A program made the translations under genes and the position numbers. A stretch of DNA of 64,000 nt from Naegleria lovaniensis (taxonomy: Eukaryota; Heterolobosea; Eutetramitea; Acrasida; Naegleriidae). Below, piece by piece: positions 20,137-30,037 of the stretch. The notes beneath the pieces are model-generated. The model saw only the letters and a list, made by a program, of their open reading frames with translations. It was not told the origin of the DNA and searched no databases. Positions within the stretch are counted from its first letter, which is position 1. Each line of letters opens with the position of its first letter. The stretch spans positions 390,735-454,734 of the forward strand of contig NW_025407858.1 of NCBI RefSeq assembly GCF_003324165.1. The letters run 5' to 3'.

Positions 20137-22962
20137 ATGACAACAAGCACAAACAGGTCAAAGCACACAGTAGCCAGTGGTGAAGATTCTTGTGAGACTC
20201 TCAGTACGCTCCATGTCAGTAGTGAACGAGAAGGAGAAATAGTACGGCACTTCATAAAGAGTCCACAAGTAGTAGAAACAATGTCAAGACTTTGTTCATC
20301 ATGGTTATCTCTAAAAATTCGAATCGATATTACTACAACAACAAGAAGGACTGACTCGATGCTCTCTCAAATCAAAACAACTTTTGCCATCGTAATGATG
20401 ATCATGATGTTTGTACTATTTTCCTCGCACCACACAATCGTGCATGCAGAATTGACGTCCCTCTCCATAGAGACAATTTCCATTGACGAATTGATGAAAA
20501 TTACTGAAAAGGTTTTCAAAGAATCACCATCGTCTACCATCATGCCCTTTCATCTCATTCATATTCATTCTCCTCAACTGGCTCTCGTTCCAAAATTATT
20601 TAACACATACAATAGCACGAGTCGAGCATTGTCAGACATTACAGATACCAAAAGTTTAGTGGAATTTATGAATACCAATGGACATTTCGATTCAATGAGA
20701 GCATGTTGCACGGACTCTGCTCATTACATGATGGCATCTTGGAATTATACGGATTGGTATTTTGAGGAATGGCTCAATGGTGCAGAGGAAACCAAGTCTT
20801 CAATCAAAAAATTGAAACATGCTCGTTCCATCCTGTCAAAGAGTTTGAATATTCAGAAGAAAGATAGTTCTTCCATTGGATTCTATTCTAAACTTGAGAA
20901 TGAACATTGGTTACTAGATACATTGTGGAGTTCTATACCAATCCTATCACTCTCAATGAATCATGTGGATCACTTGTTGTTGAATTTTAAGAATAATTTG
21001 TTGTTAAGTGATTACTCTTCTTCGAGTTATGATGCTTTAAAATTGGCAGATTATGCCCAACTATTGCCAACGAATGGAGTCTTGTCTGTCACAATTTTAA
21101 AAACTGAACCTCAAGTCAGCGAAGAAGAGCTGTTGTCACAGTTAACTGAAGCACAACAAAATCAAATTGTGGAAGCCCTGAAGAATGACATTCAAACAAG
21201 CATTTTGAATCCAATTCTACAATATCCTGCCATGCTTCAGTGCAACATTACAAACTCAACCATGCTTGGCCAAATGAGAGAATATCATTTGGCTCTTCTT
21301 CGAAAGAGCACAGGAATGGGATATATTTCCGCTCGACAATGGGTTACCCTTCAAGCATTCTTAGTTTATTCTCTTCCTATTGAATATGCTCCCGAAATAC
21401 CTTATACCAATGAATTTCATTGGAGAGCACTAAAAGCTCTCTATGAACAAGAGACAAGCGACTTTAAAAAGATTCTTTCTGAGGAAGGATTTAACACTTC
21501 GAACGAGTTCAATGAGACACTTTTAATTGCAGAATTTGAGAAATATAAGCAAAATGCTCACTCTTATATTTCAAGCAGATTACTTGAATTGTCTTGTTAC
21601 AGTTCTTTCAATAATTATTTGGGAATGTTTCATTACAACTTTTACGATGCCTATCAATATTTCATGTTCAAAGATGGCATATTATATTGTATTTCTGCTT
21701 TGTCCATTCTATTTTATGCTGGATTTATTGCAACTTTTATTGTGCGGTCTAGAACAAAGAACATTGTATTGAAAAGGAGACTTTTGCTGCCATACATTGG
21801 TCCACTTTGTTTACTCTTATTGCCTCTCTACTTTTTAGAGCCTATCTGGAATAGACAGTACATTGACATTTTTCACAAGAATACTGCGTTCGCTGCCACT
21901 GGTATCTATCCAAACTTGTTCATTTCTCTGTTCTTCTCCACGTATTGTGTGACTGTTTTGAGATTTTATCATTTGAAGAACTTGTATTGGATTATGAACA
22001 AATTTGCATCAAAGAAGTATGACATTAGTAATAGAGCTCTTCGAATCCACAAATTCCTGACATCGCGAGTTATGGCGTTTGTGTTCACTTTGGTCCTTAC
22101 TGCAATAACATTTTTGCTTTGGGTTCCCTATTATGTGTCATGGTATGGCGATGCAGGAGCAATGATTTTCTCTGCCTACAATTTGCAAGTTGAGTTGCTG
22201 TTTCTCGTTCCATTTTCCTCACTTATTATTCTTCTATCCATTATTAGTTTGATTTGTTTGATTATTGACTTGATTGTCAATAGAAAGAAGATTAGACAAA
22301 AAGGTGTTCTGTATTACTTTATTTTCGACGATCCTTTTTTTTTGAGAATTGATTTGGTAATGATGTTACTCACTGCAGTTATTTCGACACTCATTTACAT
22401 GTTATTTTCGAGTACGACCAACGTTGCGTCTAAAGTACTGTTTTTGGTGCTTTTTATTTTGTGTTATTTGGTAGCGGGAGGAAATGCCATAATTATTGAA
22501 CTGTTTAAAGGAGCCATTGACAAGATTCGTGGCAGAAATCAAGAAGAGTCATCGTTTACCAAACTTATTAATGATTCCGATTTTAGAAATATTTTCAAAA
22601 TCTATTCGATCAACGAACATTCTATTGAAAATTTAGTGCTTTACGAATTGTTGGAAACATTTTTGAAGAAGGGAGAACTTTTTGAAGACGAAATGCTTGA
22701 AATTGATCGTAATTTCTTGCGGCCATACGCTCCGTTCGAAATCAACATTTCTTCAGAAGGAAAAAAAAGATTTACTGAGCTTATGAAAAAGAATAAGGGC
22801 ATGAAAACACCATACGCAAGCGTGGACGAGATTCTCATGAAAGAAATTTTGTTAAACATGATGGATACTCTTGCGAGATTCGAAGCAACAAACGAATACA
22901 GGGACTGGTTTTCGACCAAGCAGCTTAAAGGAGACATTGAGCTTGGTTTTGAGAATAAGTAA
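20137..22962 (+). CDS. Seven-transmembrane receptor with C-terminal RGS domain
   Basis: From the ATG at 20137 the product has 941 residues. The ATG at 20359 would give a textbook signal peptide (MLSQIKTTFAIVMMIMMFV, cleavage after VHA), so the true start may be there. A lumenal/extracellular region of about 400 residues with several Asn-x-Ser/Thr sites follows. Seven hydrophobic helices lie between about residues 513 and 791, beginning with GILYCISALSILFYAGFI and ending VLFLVLFILCYLVAGG. The cytosolic tail holds an RGS box at about 803-928 (FTKLINDSDFRNIFKIYSINEHSIENL, then LRPYAPFEINIS and ILLNMMDTLARF). Plant AtRGS1 has the same receptor-plus-RGS plan. The RGS domain would accelerate GTP hydrolysis on a G-alpha such as the one at 40-42 kb. 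The ligand is unknown. Confidence 0.88.
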   Translation: MTTSTNRSKHTVASGEDSCETLSTLHVSSEREGEIVRHFIKSPQVVETMSRLCSSWLSLKIRIDITTTTRRTDSMLSQIKTTFAIVMMIMMFVLFSSHHTIVHAELTSLSIETISIDELMKITEKVFKESPSSTIMPFHLIHIHSPQLALVPKLFNTYNSTSRALSDITDTKSLVEFMNTNGHFDSMRACCTDSAHYMMASWNYTDWYFEEWLNGAEETKSSIKKLKHARSILSKSLNIQKKDSSSIGFYSKLENEHWLLDTLWSSIPILSLSMNHVDHLLLNFKNNLLLSDYSSSSYDALKLADYAQLLPTNGVLSVTILKTEPQVSEEELLSQLTEAQQNQIVEALKNDIQTSILNPILQYPAMLQCNITNSTMLGQMREYHLALLRKSTGMGYISARQWVTLQAFLVYSLPIEYAPEIPYTNEFHWRALKALYEQETSDFKKILSEEGFNTSNEFNETLLIAEFEKYKQNAHSYISSRLLELSCYSSFNNYLGMFHYNFYDAYQYFMFKDGILYCISALSILFYAGFIATFIVRSRTKNIVLKRRLLLPYIGPLCLLLLPLYFLEPIWNRQYIDIFHKNTAFAATGIYPNLFISLFFSTYCVTVLRFYHLKNLYWIMNKFASKKYDISNRALRIHKFLTSRVMAFVFTLVLTAITFLLWVPYYVSWYGDAGAMIFSAYNLQVELLFLVPFSSLIILLSIISLICLIIDLIVNRKKIRQKGVLYYFIFDDPFFLRIDLVMMLLTAVISTLIYMLFSSTTNVASKVLFLVLFILCYLVAGGNAIIIELFKGAIDKIRGRNQEESSFTKLINDSDFRNIFKIYSINEHSIENLVLYELLETFLKKGELFEDEMLEIDRNFLRPYAPFEINISSEGKKRFTELMKKNKGMKTPYASVDEILMKEILLNMMDTLARFEATNEYRDWFSTKQLKGDIELGFENK

Positions 22963-22974
22963 AGAGAACGTTTA

Positions 22975-25588
22975 TTAATGACGTGATTTATGGCCCTTTT
23001 TCAAATCATCCACAAACTGACGACCAATGTTATGTGTTGATTCCATTGCAATATGTGTGGCGCTTCTTTCCATGTAATCCTTCGATTCGACATTACCAAG
23101 CTTGGCTAGCTCGCCAAACACAAACGAGTGACAGTCAAATAGGCACAAATGAAGAGGAGTCTGCAAATGGCAGTTAACATGGTTAACAAGACCCGGTGCT
23201 TTCTTGATTAATGCGAACAGCACATTGTAGTCTGTTTTGCTGCTCAACAGAAGATACAAGTGCAAAATTGTGTCACCCCGTTCATTCGCTCCAATAGAGT
23301 CAAATAGTTGCTGGTCCATGTTTTCTATTATTTTAACCATCAAGTAACTGTTACAATTGTTATCAAGTAGGAGTGTCATAATTGGAACAGTAACCACAAA
23401 CTCTTTGTTTGAAGGAGCTGATCGCTTGATCTTTTTCACAAGTAAGCGATAAAGTAAATCTCTCTTTCTCTTTGAAAGGTAGTACACTAAATCATTCAAA
23501 ACTTCAATCTTAGACTGGTAACAACAGTTCACCACAAGTGACTCAATGTCTTGCTCATCTACATGAAAATATTTGAGAGTGGAAACGATTATGGATGGAG
23601 CATTGGTGGTAAGAATAGCCAAAGGAAGGAAATGTCTGAGTTGAGTGGAAATGTTCCAACCATAGATTGCAGCGGTCAAAATCGTGTTCGAGCGAATAAC
23701 ATCCATATGTTTTTGAGCATTCATTAACATTCCACTCTGATATTCTTCACCAATATAAATCAAGTATTGTAGCAATGCATGTGATTTTGGACTTGTCATC
23801 AAAAAAATTGAACTCAAATTCAATGGAGTTAACAAATGGCCAAAGATGTGCTCTGCAATAGCTTTTGCTTTTAACATGTCTTGACTTTCGTTGTAAATGA
23901 GTTGGTGGATAATTTGGCATTCGTATAGCAAGTCAGCTCCAAAAAGATCAACCAATTCTTTTACATCTTGTAGCGTCAAATCACATGCAAGAATAATTAA
24001 AACATCTAAATCATGACCATGACCAGCAACCAAATTTTGAACAAGAGTTATTTCACTTCCTTTCTTGCGCTTAACATTGACATTTGCTGTATGAAACATG
24101 TGAAATACGGGAAAGGTAGTTGTAGTAGCATCTAATTGTGCCAACGGCTCAAAACTCAATTGTTTAAGGTTAGGCAAAAGCTGAGGATTCAGTATACTGG
24201 ATATAAAACTATTTAAATATTAGTCATCTGGATAGACCATCTCAATATGGAACTTACCTCGTCCAATACATTGAATTATATTCCATTGAACTATTCAAAA
24301 TGCGAATGTATTCTAGTGAATCGCTTTGTAAATTTAAATTGTAATTGAAGACAACATCTGTTGTTAAGAGCATGTCTAAACTTTTCAAAATCTTGCAACT
24401 TGAAACTAAAGAGTTCAAAAGAGTGCATGAATCTACATTGTCAACATAAATGGATATTCTTTCAATGGTGTGATTTTCAAATGTTTCAATGTTAGGATAT
24501 CCATAATTGTAGTCCAGAACTTCTTTGTGCTCACATAATGCCTCTGAATAAAGGTTTTTTTCTTCTGTTATGTCCTTAAGAGGGAAGGTATGCAGTCCAG
24601 TTTCAGAGAAGGAGGTTGTATCATTTACTCCATTTGTGTGATTGGAACGATTTTGTTGATATCTTTCAAGCAATTCCTGTTCCAAATTTTCTTGATCTAT
24701 TCTCGTGAAAATGTTCTCCACTGACTTCCCTTTTACTTCTTCGCAGACAGATCCCACATTCCCATTCACTGATTGCGATCTCCAATTACTATGCGTATTC
24801 ATGTGCTGAAATGAGTTATATGTCGCACCTGGGTAAAAACCACTATCCCAAATATTCGTAACGTTTGAGGAATTCCCATCGTTTGATTCATAAAGATAGA
24901 TTAGATCAATAGGTCGATTGTTGATGATATGGTCTTGTTGAGAATGCTGCAATTGCAACAATTGTATCAACTTGGGCCAATGTTGCTTCTTTAAAGGTCT
25001 ACAGATGCGTAGATGCTTCAGGGTAAGTAGTCTTCTAACCATTCTTCGATTCATTTCCTTATTAATTGATCTCAATTTATGGTATGTGACAATCGGCTCA
25101 TCAATTTTAAATTCAAGGTCGATGAATGAGTCTTTTACATTGCCATCACAAGGAGGATCAAATGTACTTCTTCTGGAATATGTAGGTAAAAAGCTCAAAA
25201 TCTCATACTTGAGATCAAGGCTCAGCTTTTTCAAATCATGAATCAACACGGCTTGTGAGTTCCGAGTCAATATATCATTCAAAGAAGAAGGCATTCTCTT
25301 CTTTTTTAGGTCCATGTAAATCCAATATTTTACTAAATCATCCACTGGGCCATATTTTGTGTTGATATATTCCACCAAAAGTTGTTCATCGTTGTGGCCT
25401 TCCATCATGATTGACGATGAAAATTTCTCCTTCAGTTTCACCACGTTCTTGAGTCTCTCCGCAAGCTCTTCCATATCCAAATCATGATCCATGGATAGTA
25501 CTGTGTCCATACCTTGCTGACCTCTGGTCTTCAATCCCTTTCTCGGTGCTTTGCCTCCGATGGATTTTCTGCAGGCTTGCCGAATCAT
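22975..25588 (-). CDS. F-box/ankyrin protein with histone H3 tail-like N-terminus
   Basis: Exons are 24258-25588 and 22975-24196, separated by a 61-nt intron (GTAAGT...CCAG); a second AG 12 bases upstream would add four residues in frame. The ATG at 25588 follows eight A; the frame is open upstream only from a GTG. The product has 850 residues. It begins M then IRQACRKSIGGKAPRKGLK, which aligns with the H3 tail (QTARKSTGGKAPRKQLA), keeping the equivalents of Q5, R8, K9, S10, G12, G13, K14, A15, P16, R17 and K18. Residues about 120-175 are F-box-like (LSLDLKYEILSFLPTYSR). The middle has Leu-rich segments, and residues about 745-825 are ankyrin-like (GDTILHLYLLL, LQTPLHLCLF). F-box proteins are SCF ubiquitin-ligase adaptors; the tail could recruit H3-modifying or H3-reading proteins, which is inference. 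Confidence 0.8.
24197..24257 (-). other. Intron with two in-frame acceptor sites 12 nt apart
   Basis: The intron starts GTAAGTTCC. It can end at AATAG or 12 bases later at TCCAG. Both keep the frame, adding or omitting four residues. Confidence 0.55.
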
Positions 25589-25701
25589 TTTTTTTCTGGA
25601 AAATTCAATTGACACTTGTTTTGATCTACATCAAACACTTAGCAACAAGTTGGAACGCACTTTGGGGACTTCTTTGAATTCATTATTATGGATACTCTTC
25701 C

Positions 25702-28008
25702 TCAACACTTTTGTTTAAACTGCATTCGACACAACTCAATCATACTCTTGCAAGGCAAGTCAGATTCGTTGTTGATGGTATATTCTTCAAAGCCAAACAA
25801 TGCTTTTTCAAAATTACCTGAGAAGTATTCTTTGCAAGCAGCATTGTAACCAGTCCACTCTTCATTCTTTTGTTTGTGCGCAAGTTCATATAGCCACTCA
25901 TCGTCACAAACTTGTAAAGGAGGGCCAACCTCATGAACGTGTCGAGCTCCGACAAATTTAGTGGCTGACGTGTCGTCTTCCAAAAAGTCCACAAATCCTA
26001 CAAATCTAATGTGATACAAAGAATGACATGTTTTGGCAATATTTTCATCACACACAATTCGAACGTTCATTTGAGAAGCGAACGTTGTCAATCGGGTGAG
26101 ATTGGCTTGGATGGGTCCTAATATCTTAAATGACCTCACATCCGCTGTTCCAATATTACCACAAAGACTTTGATGTACATGTACAGCAAGTTTGAAATCA
26201 ATACGCGAGGTAGCCAATTCTGAAAATTGAGACTTGGAACTATTTTTCCATTTTGAATTTTGCAATTCCCTTAATTTGTTGTTCAAATCTACACAGGTCT
26301 TGAGAGCTCTTTCTTCGTGCTTTGATTGATCCTTTGATGCATTAAATGCAATAGTCACACACTCGTCGTCAGTATGTTCCATCAAGCTGCTTGTTGACTT
26401 TGTTGAAAATTGAATCTTCTCAAAAGCGTCTTTCAACAATTCCACAATGTCAATAGGTGACATCTCATTCATAATGTGACTCAATCCTTGAATTTTAACT
26501 TGGATCATGGAAACTTTCTTCTTTTCAAGATAGAGAGAAAATCTAGATGCCAAGTCAACCTTGTTATGTTTTGAACTAGTTCTTAAGGCGCTACTAGCGT
26601 TACTGGTAGAGGTATGAGAGGGTGATTTTGGCTCTTCATCATTCGGTTCTGCATCTTCTTCCAATTGCACATAATCACCGTCGTCGCCATTATTACCTTC
26701 TATTTGGAGAAGCACATGAGCAGGAATGAAGCTCTTGTACATTTCTTGAATTCGTTGAAGCTCAACAATTTTATGCCAGGGTGACGCAATGGATTTAGAG
26801 AAAATGAGGGCAAAAATGATTGATATCAACGAAACAGAAAAGGCACTAACAATGTAGCCAATCATGACGCTAATAGATCTCTGAAACAGCTGTGATGCGT
26901 AATCAAGTGATAAATCACTAATATACATCTCCACAAGTCTCATGTTGTTAATATGCTGTGTCATGTTACCAAACCAATCAGATCCAGAATATTGAGTCAA
27001 ATTGTTAGTATTTGTGACGATATATGCCTCCATTTCTAGAGATGTTGCAAATTCGTTAGTACTCAGTACAGTTTTGTTGAATGTATCCCAAATATGAAAC
27101 ACATCTTTGAGATGTAAATAGTGTTGAAGCAGTGTGGTTTTCGCCTGGTTTTGGACAAAGAGAAGAAAGTTATCTAATGGCATTTGGTGAGAAGCGAGTG
27201 CAGCACTTCCGATCGCTCGTTTTTGACCTGTGAAAATATAACTTGTGATTCAACATTGCTCTGAACACTTACCTGTAAACTCCTTCATTGAAGACAATGT
27301 ATTGAAAGCAGACTGAATGGTAATAAAAGTCGACTCTGAGCTCAAACTCGATACAACAGTAACTGTATCAATCATGGCCAAATTCCAGTTGGAATAGAAG
27401 TTAATAGCTTCAATTGGTTGACGGAACTGCAACTTCAAAATCTTCTCCCTTAAAGAGCTGAGAGATTGGATAAACGTATCCACTGTTTCAAAACTTTTAA
27501 GCACTTGTATATACAATGGAGATGAGGTTTTGAGCTCTTTGATTAATCTTTCACGTTCAGAACTGAATTGAAGTAAAGCCTGATCTGTATTGCTTCTTCG
27601 TTCCAATACAAGGCTCCAATAATCAGTACCGTTGGAACCTAAATACAATGACGAGGCTGCTCTTTCAATCTGGCTGCTATGAACCAAATTGGCCATCAAT
27701 GTAGTCAACGTGGAGACATTTGTGATGACAAGAGAAGCTTGCAGGTCTAGCACAGAGTTATACACCAAAATACAAGCAAATACAATGAGAGAGAGGAAGG
27801 CAAATATGACAATAAGGAACAATTTCAACGAGATGGGAAGCTTTTCAAGTCGGTCATTGATGGGATTTGGTTTAGTTTTGCTCTTTCGTTTAGTGGAGGA
27901 CAATGAGGCATTGGTTTGCTGCTGAGACTTGTGTTTGTTCTTAAAGGATGGTTTGCTGCTGTTGGTTGTGGCAGACAGTGTATGGTGTTCTGGGTGAATT
28001 TTCGTCAT
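25702..28008 (-). CDS. NIT-domain transmembrane receptor with degenerate nucleotide-cyclase domain
   Basis: Exons are 27273-28008 and 25702-27227, with a 45-nt intron (GTAAGT...CACAG), giving 753 residues. Start is the ATG at 28008 after AAGAAA; an upstream TTG is not used. Residues 1-60 are basic. TM1 (FLIVIFAFLSLIVFACILV) is near 63-84. An extracellular helical region of about 270 residues follows with SQIERAASSLYLGSNGT and, spanning the splice, GQKRAIGSAALAS, the two halves of a nitrate/nitrite-sensing (NIT) domain. TM2 is near 361-388. The class III cyclase-like domain starts near 479, but the metal-binding Asp of the usual ADIRG motif is replaced (QVKIQG), and the usual GD of the second motif reads TDDECV. 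It is thus likely catalytically inactive or a partner subunit. Many Naegleria-type protists carry such receptors. Confidence 0.82.
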
Positions 28009-28487
28009 TTTCTTGTAGTTGTTCCGTTTCCAATGATGGGTGGGCGATTGGCGAATATAACAATAAGGAGGACTAATGATGGGTGATTCCAAGGACAAAA
28101 TAAGGCGAGATTTGTCAACTTTTTATCCTTGCAAAAGTCGATAGGCGCCAATCGCTTTGATTTCTCCTGAAAAACGATTTCAAAGATAATGGTCAGTATT
28201 CCGTTTAGAGACGGATAAATGTGGTTTTTTGTTGGAGATGTCTTATTGCTCAAGTATGTTAGTGTTTGAACTTTATAAATAAGCATGTTGATGGACTCTC
28301 TCTGCACAAACTTGTCAAGAGAGAGCTGTCACAAAACATCTCACACAAAAAACTTGCTGTTGTTCCGATGTTGCTGTGTATTAATTCACTTTTAATCGTG
28401 TAAAACAATAAGAAAGCCTTTTGGTTTAATAATTAATTAATAAAACGAGATAGATTCAATAGAATTATCTACAATGCTTTCAATCAT
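28009..28487. other. Intergenic region
   Basis: These 479 bases contain AT-rich sequence (for example AATTAATTAAT near 28430) but no ORF or RNA gene that I can support. Confidence 0.45.
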
Positions 28488-30011
28488 TCACTGTTGTTCG
28501 TTGTTGGTTGTTTTTGTGGTGATAATTGTTAGTTGAGCCAACAGAAACATCAAAAAAATACAACCACTGCCCTGTGTGAAGTTATTTGTTCTTTTTAGCA
28601 GAGGTATAGTTCTCTTTTACGTTTGTTCGTAGTATTCTGATGGCAATAATAATTATCATTCCAACGTTAATCAAACACTTACCGTAGAAGGTGTATTCAT
28701 TGAAAATTCAAAACAATTTTGTTGGAATTGGCTTTGCGCTCCGATTCGGTTTTGTTGTGGGTTCCTTGGATATGGTTCTACACGATTGTGAGTTGATGAC
28801 AAACGGGATAGGCTTGTGGCAATACGATTGATGTTACAACTCTTTGATGAATGTTGTGCATTTTCCGAAATTTCATGGCTTGAGTGTAATGTTGTTCTCG
28901 GATTACTGCCCATTAGCTGAGATGATTGATTTTCTATTGACTGAGAGAGAGTTTGTAGTGTCGTTTCACTGCTGAATGTACACTCTAGAAGTTGCATTGA
29001 ATATGATGCACATTCTGTAATTCCACTGAATGGATGTAATATTCCAGGGCTGACAAATTGTTGACAATTACTTTCTTCGAATGGATAGTAAGATTTTTTA
29101 ACTGTTTGTGGTTGGAGCAGCTATGGTGACACTTGACCCAATAGTAATTGAGATGAGAATTGATTTCTTGTTGGTTGAGAGTACAATTGAGTTATTGAAT
29201 TCTCACCTTGTCTTGTCATTCCAGTATTGAATTGTTTGAGTGTGTTGGATCTTGAATTATTTACAATTCTTTTCGAGGTTGTAATATTGTCAAAGGACTG
29301 ACATGGAATTGCAATTAGTTGTGTTATGTCCGAGCTACATCCTTGTCCCATTATTGTGGTATAAGGTGGATTAGATAGAGAATATTGTGATGATGGTCTT
29401 GAACTATCAATTCTCTCCGATATTACTGATTCTCCATTTCTAATTATTTGTTGAGATGATTGATCCTCTACTTGTTGAGAGAATGATCGAGTTATTGGGT
29501 TGACATTCTGTGTTCCAATATTGTACACTGATGTTTGTGTAAGAGAGTCTTTTGGTTGTTGATTATCTAGTCTTTGATTTTGTGTGAAGTGAGCAATTTT
29601 TGATGGAGGATTAATTCTGGCCATTGGATTTGTTGTCGAATTATTGATATTATTACCATATTCTGGCACCCATGTCAAAGTAGTACCTGTTGGGAGGTAG
29701 TGTTGGTTATTCCTTTCAACTGTTGCATTTATGAATTGAACCTCCCCAAACACAGGTCGTACTATATTTTTCGATCCTTGTGGAGCTTTAGATTTTACAG
29801 CTGTTTTTCTCTGAGGATTTTGAGTGTCAATATTTAGATTTGCATTCTTAGAGTACAATTTGCTCTTCTTATAGTAAGTGCAAATATGTGCATCCTTAAC
29901 ACATCCATTACGAACACAACATGATACACACATATGAATAACACATGAAGCAGCTTTCATATTGGAACAGCCATCATTGGAACAAGATTTTGAGGAAGAA
30001 TCTTGTTCCAT
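28488..30011 (-). CDS. Zinc-knuckle, Ser/Gln/Asn-rich protein, two introns proposed
   Basis: The simple ORF (29121-30011) ends in a TAG after 296 residues, but the same frame continues open beyond it. A model with exons 29207-30011, 28683-29101 and 28488-28571 removes the TAG with a 105-nt intron (GTGAGA...AACAG) and ends with a 111-nt intron (GTAAGT...CACAG), giving 435 residues. Near the start, CSNDGCSNMKAASCVIHMC followed by VSCCVRNGC has the spacing C-x4-C-x7-C-x4-C-x2-CC, as in the plant SHI/LRP1-type zinc finger, weakly. The rest is rich in Ser, Gln, Asn and Thr. It lies 26 bases downstream of a decayed mobile-element-like gene and could belong to the same element. The unspliced form would be a natural truncation. 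Confidence 0.45.
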
Positions 30012-30037
30012 TCGAGAGCACCATGGTGTAACATTAT

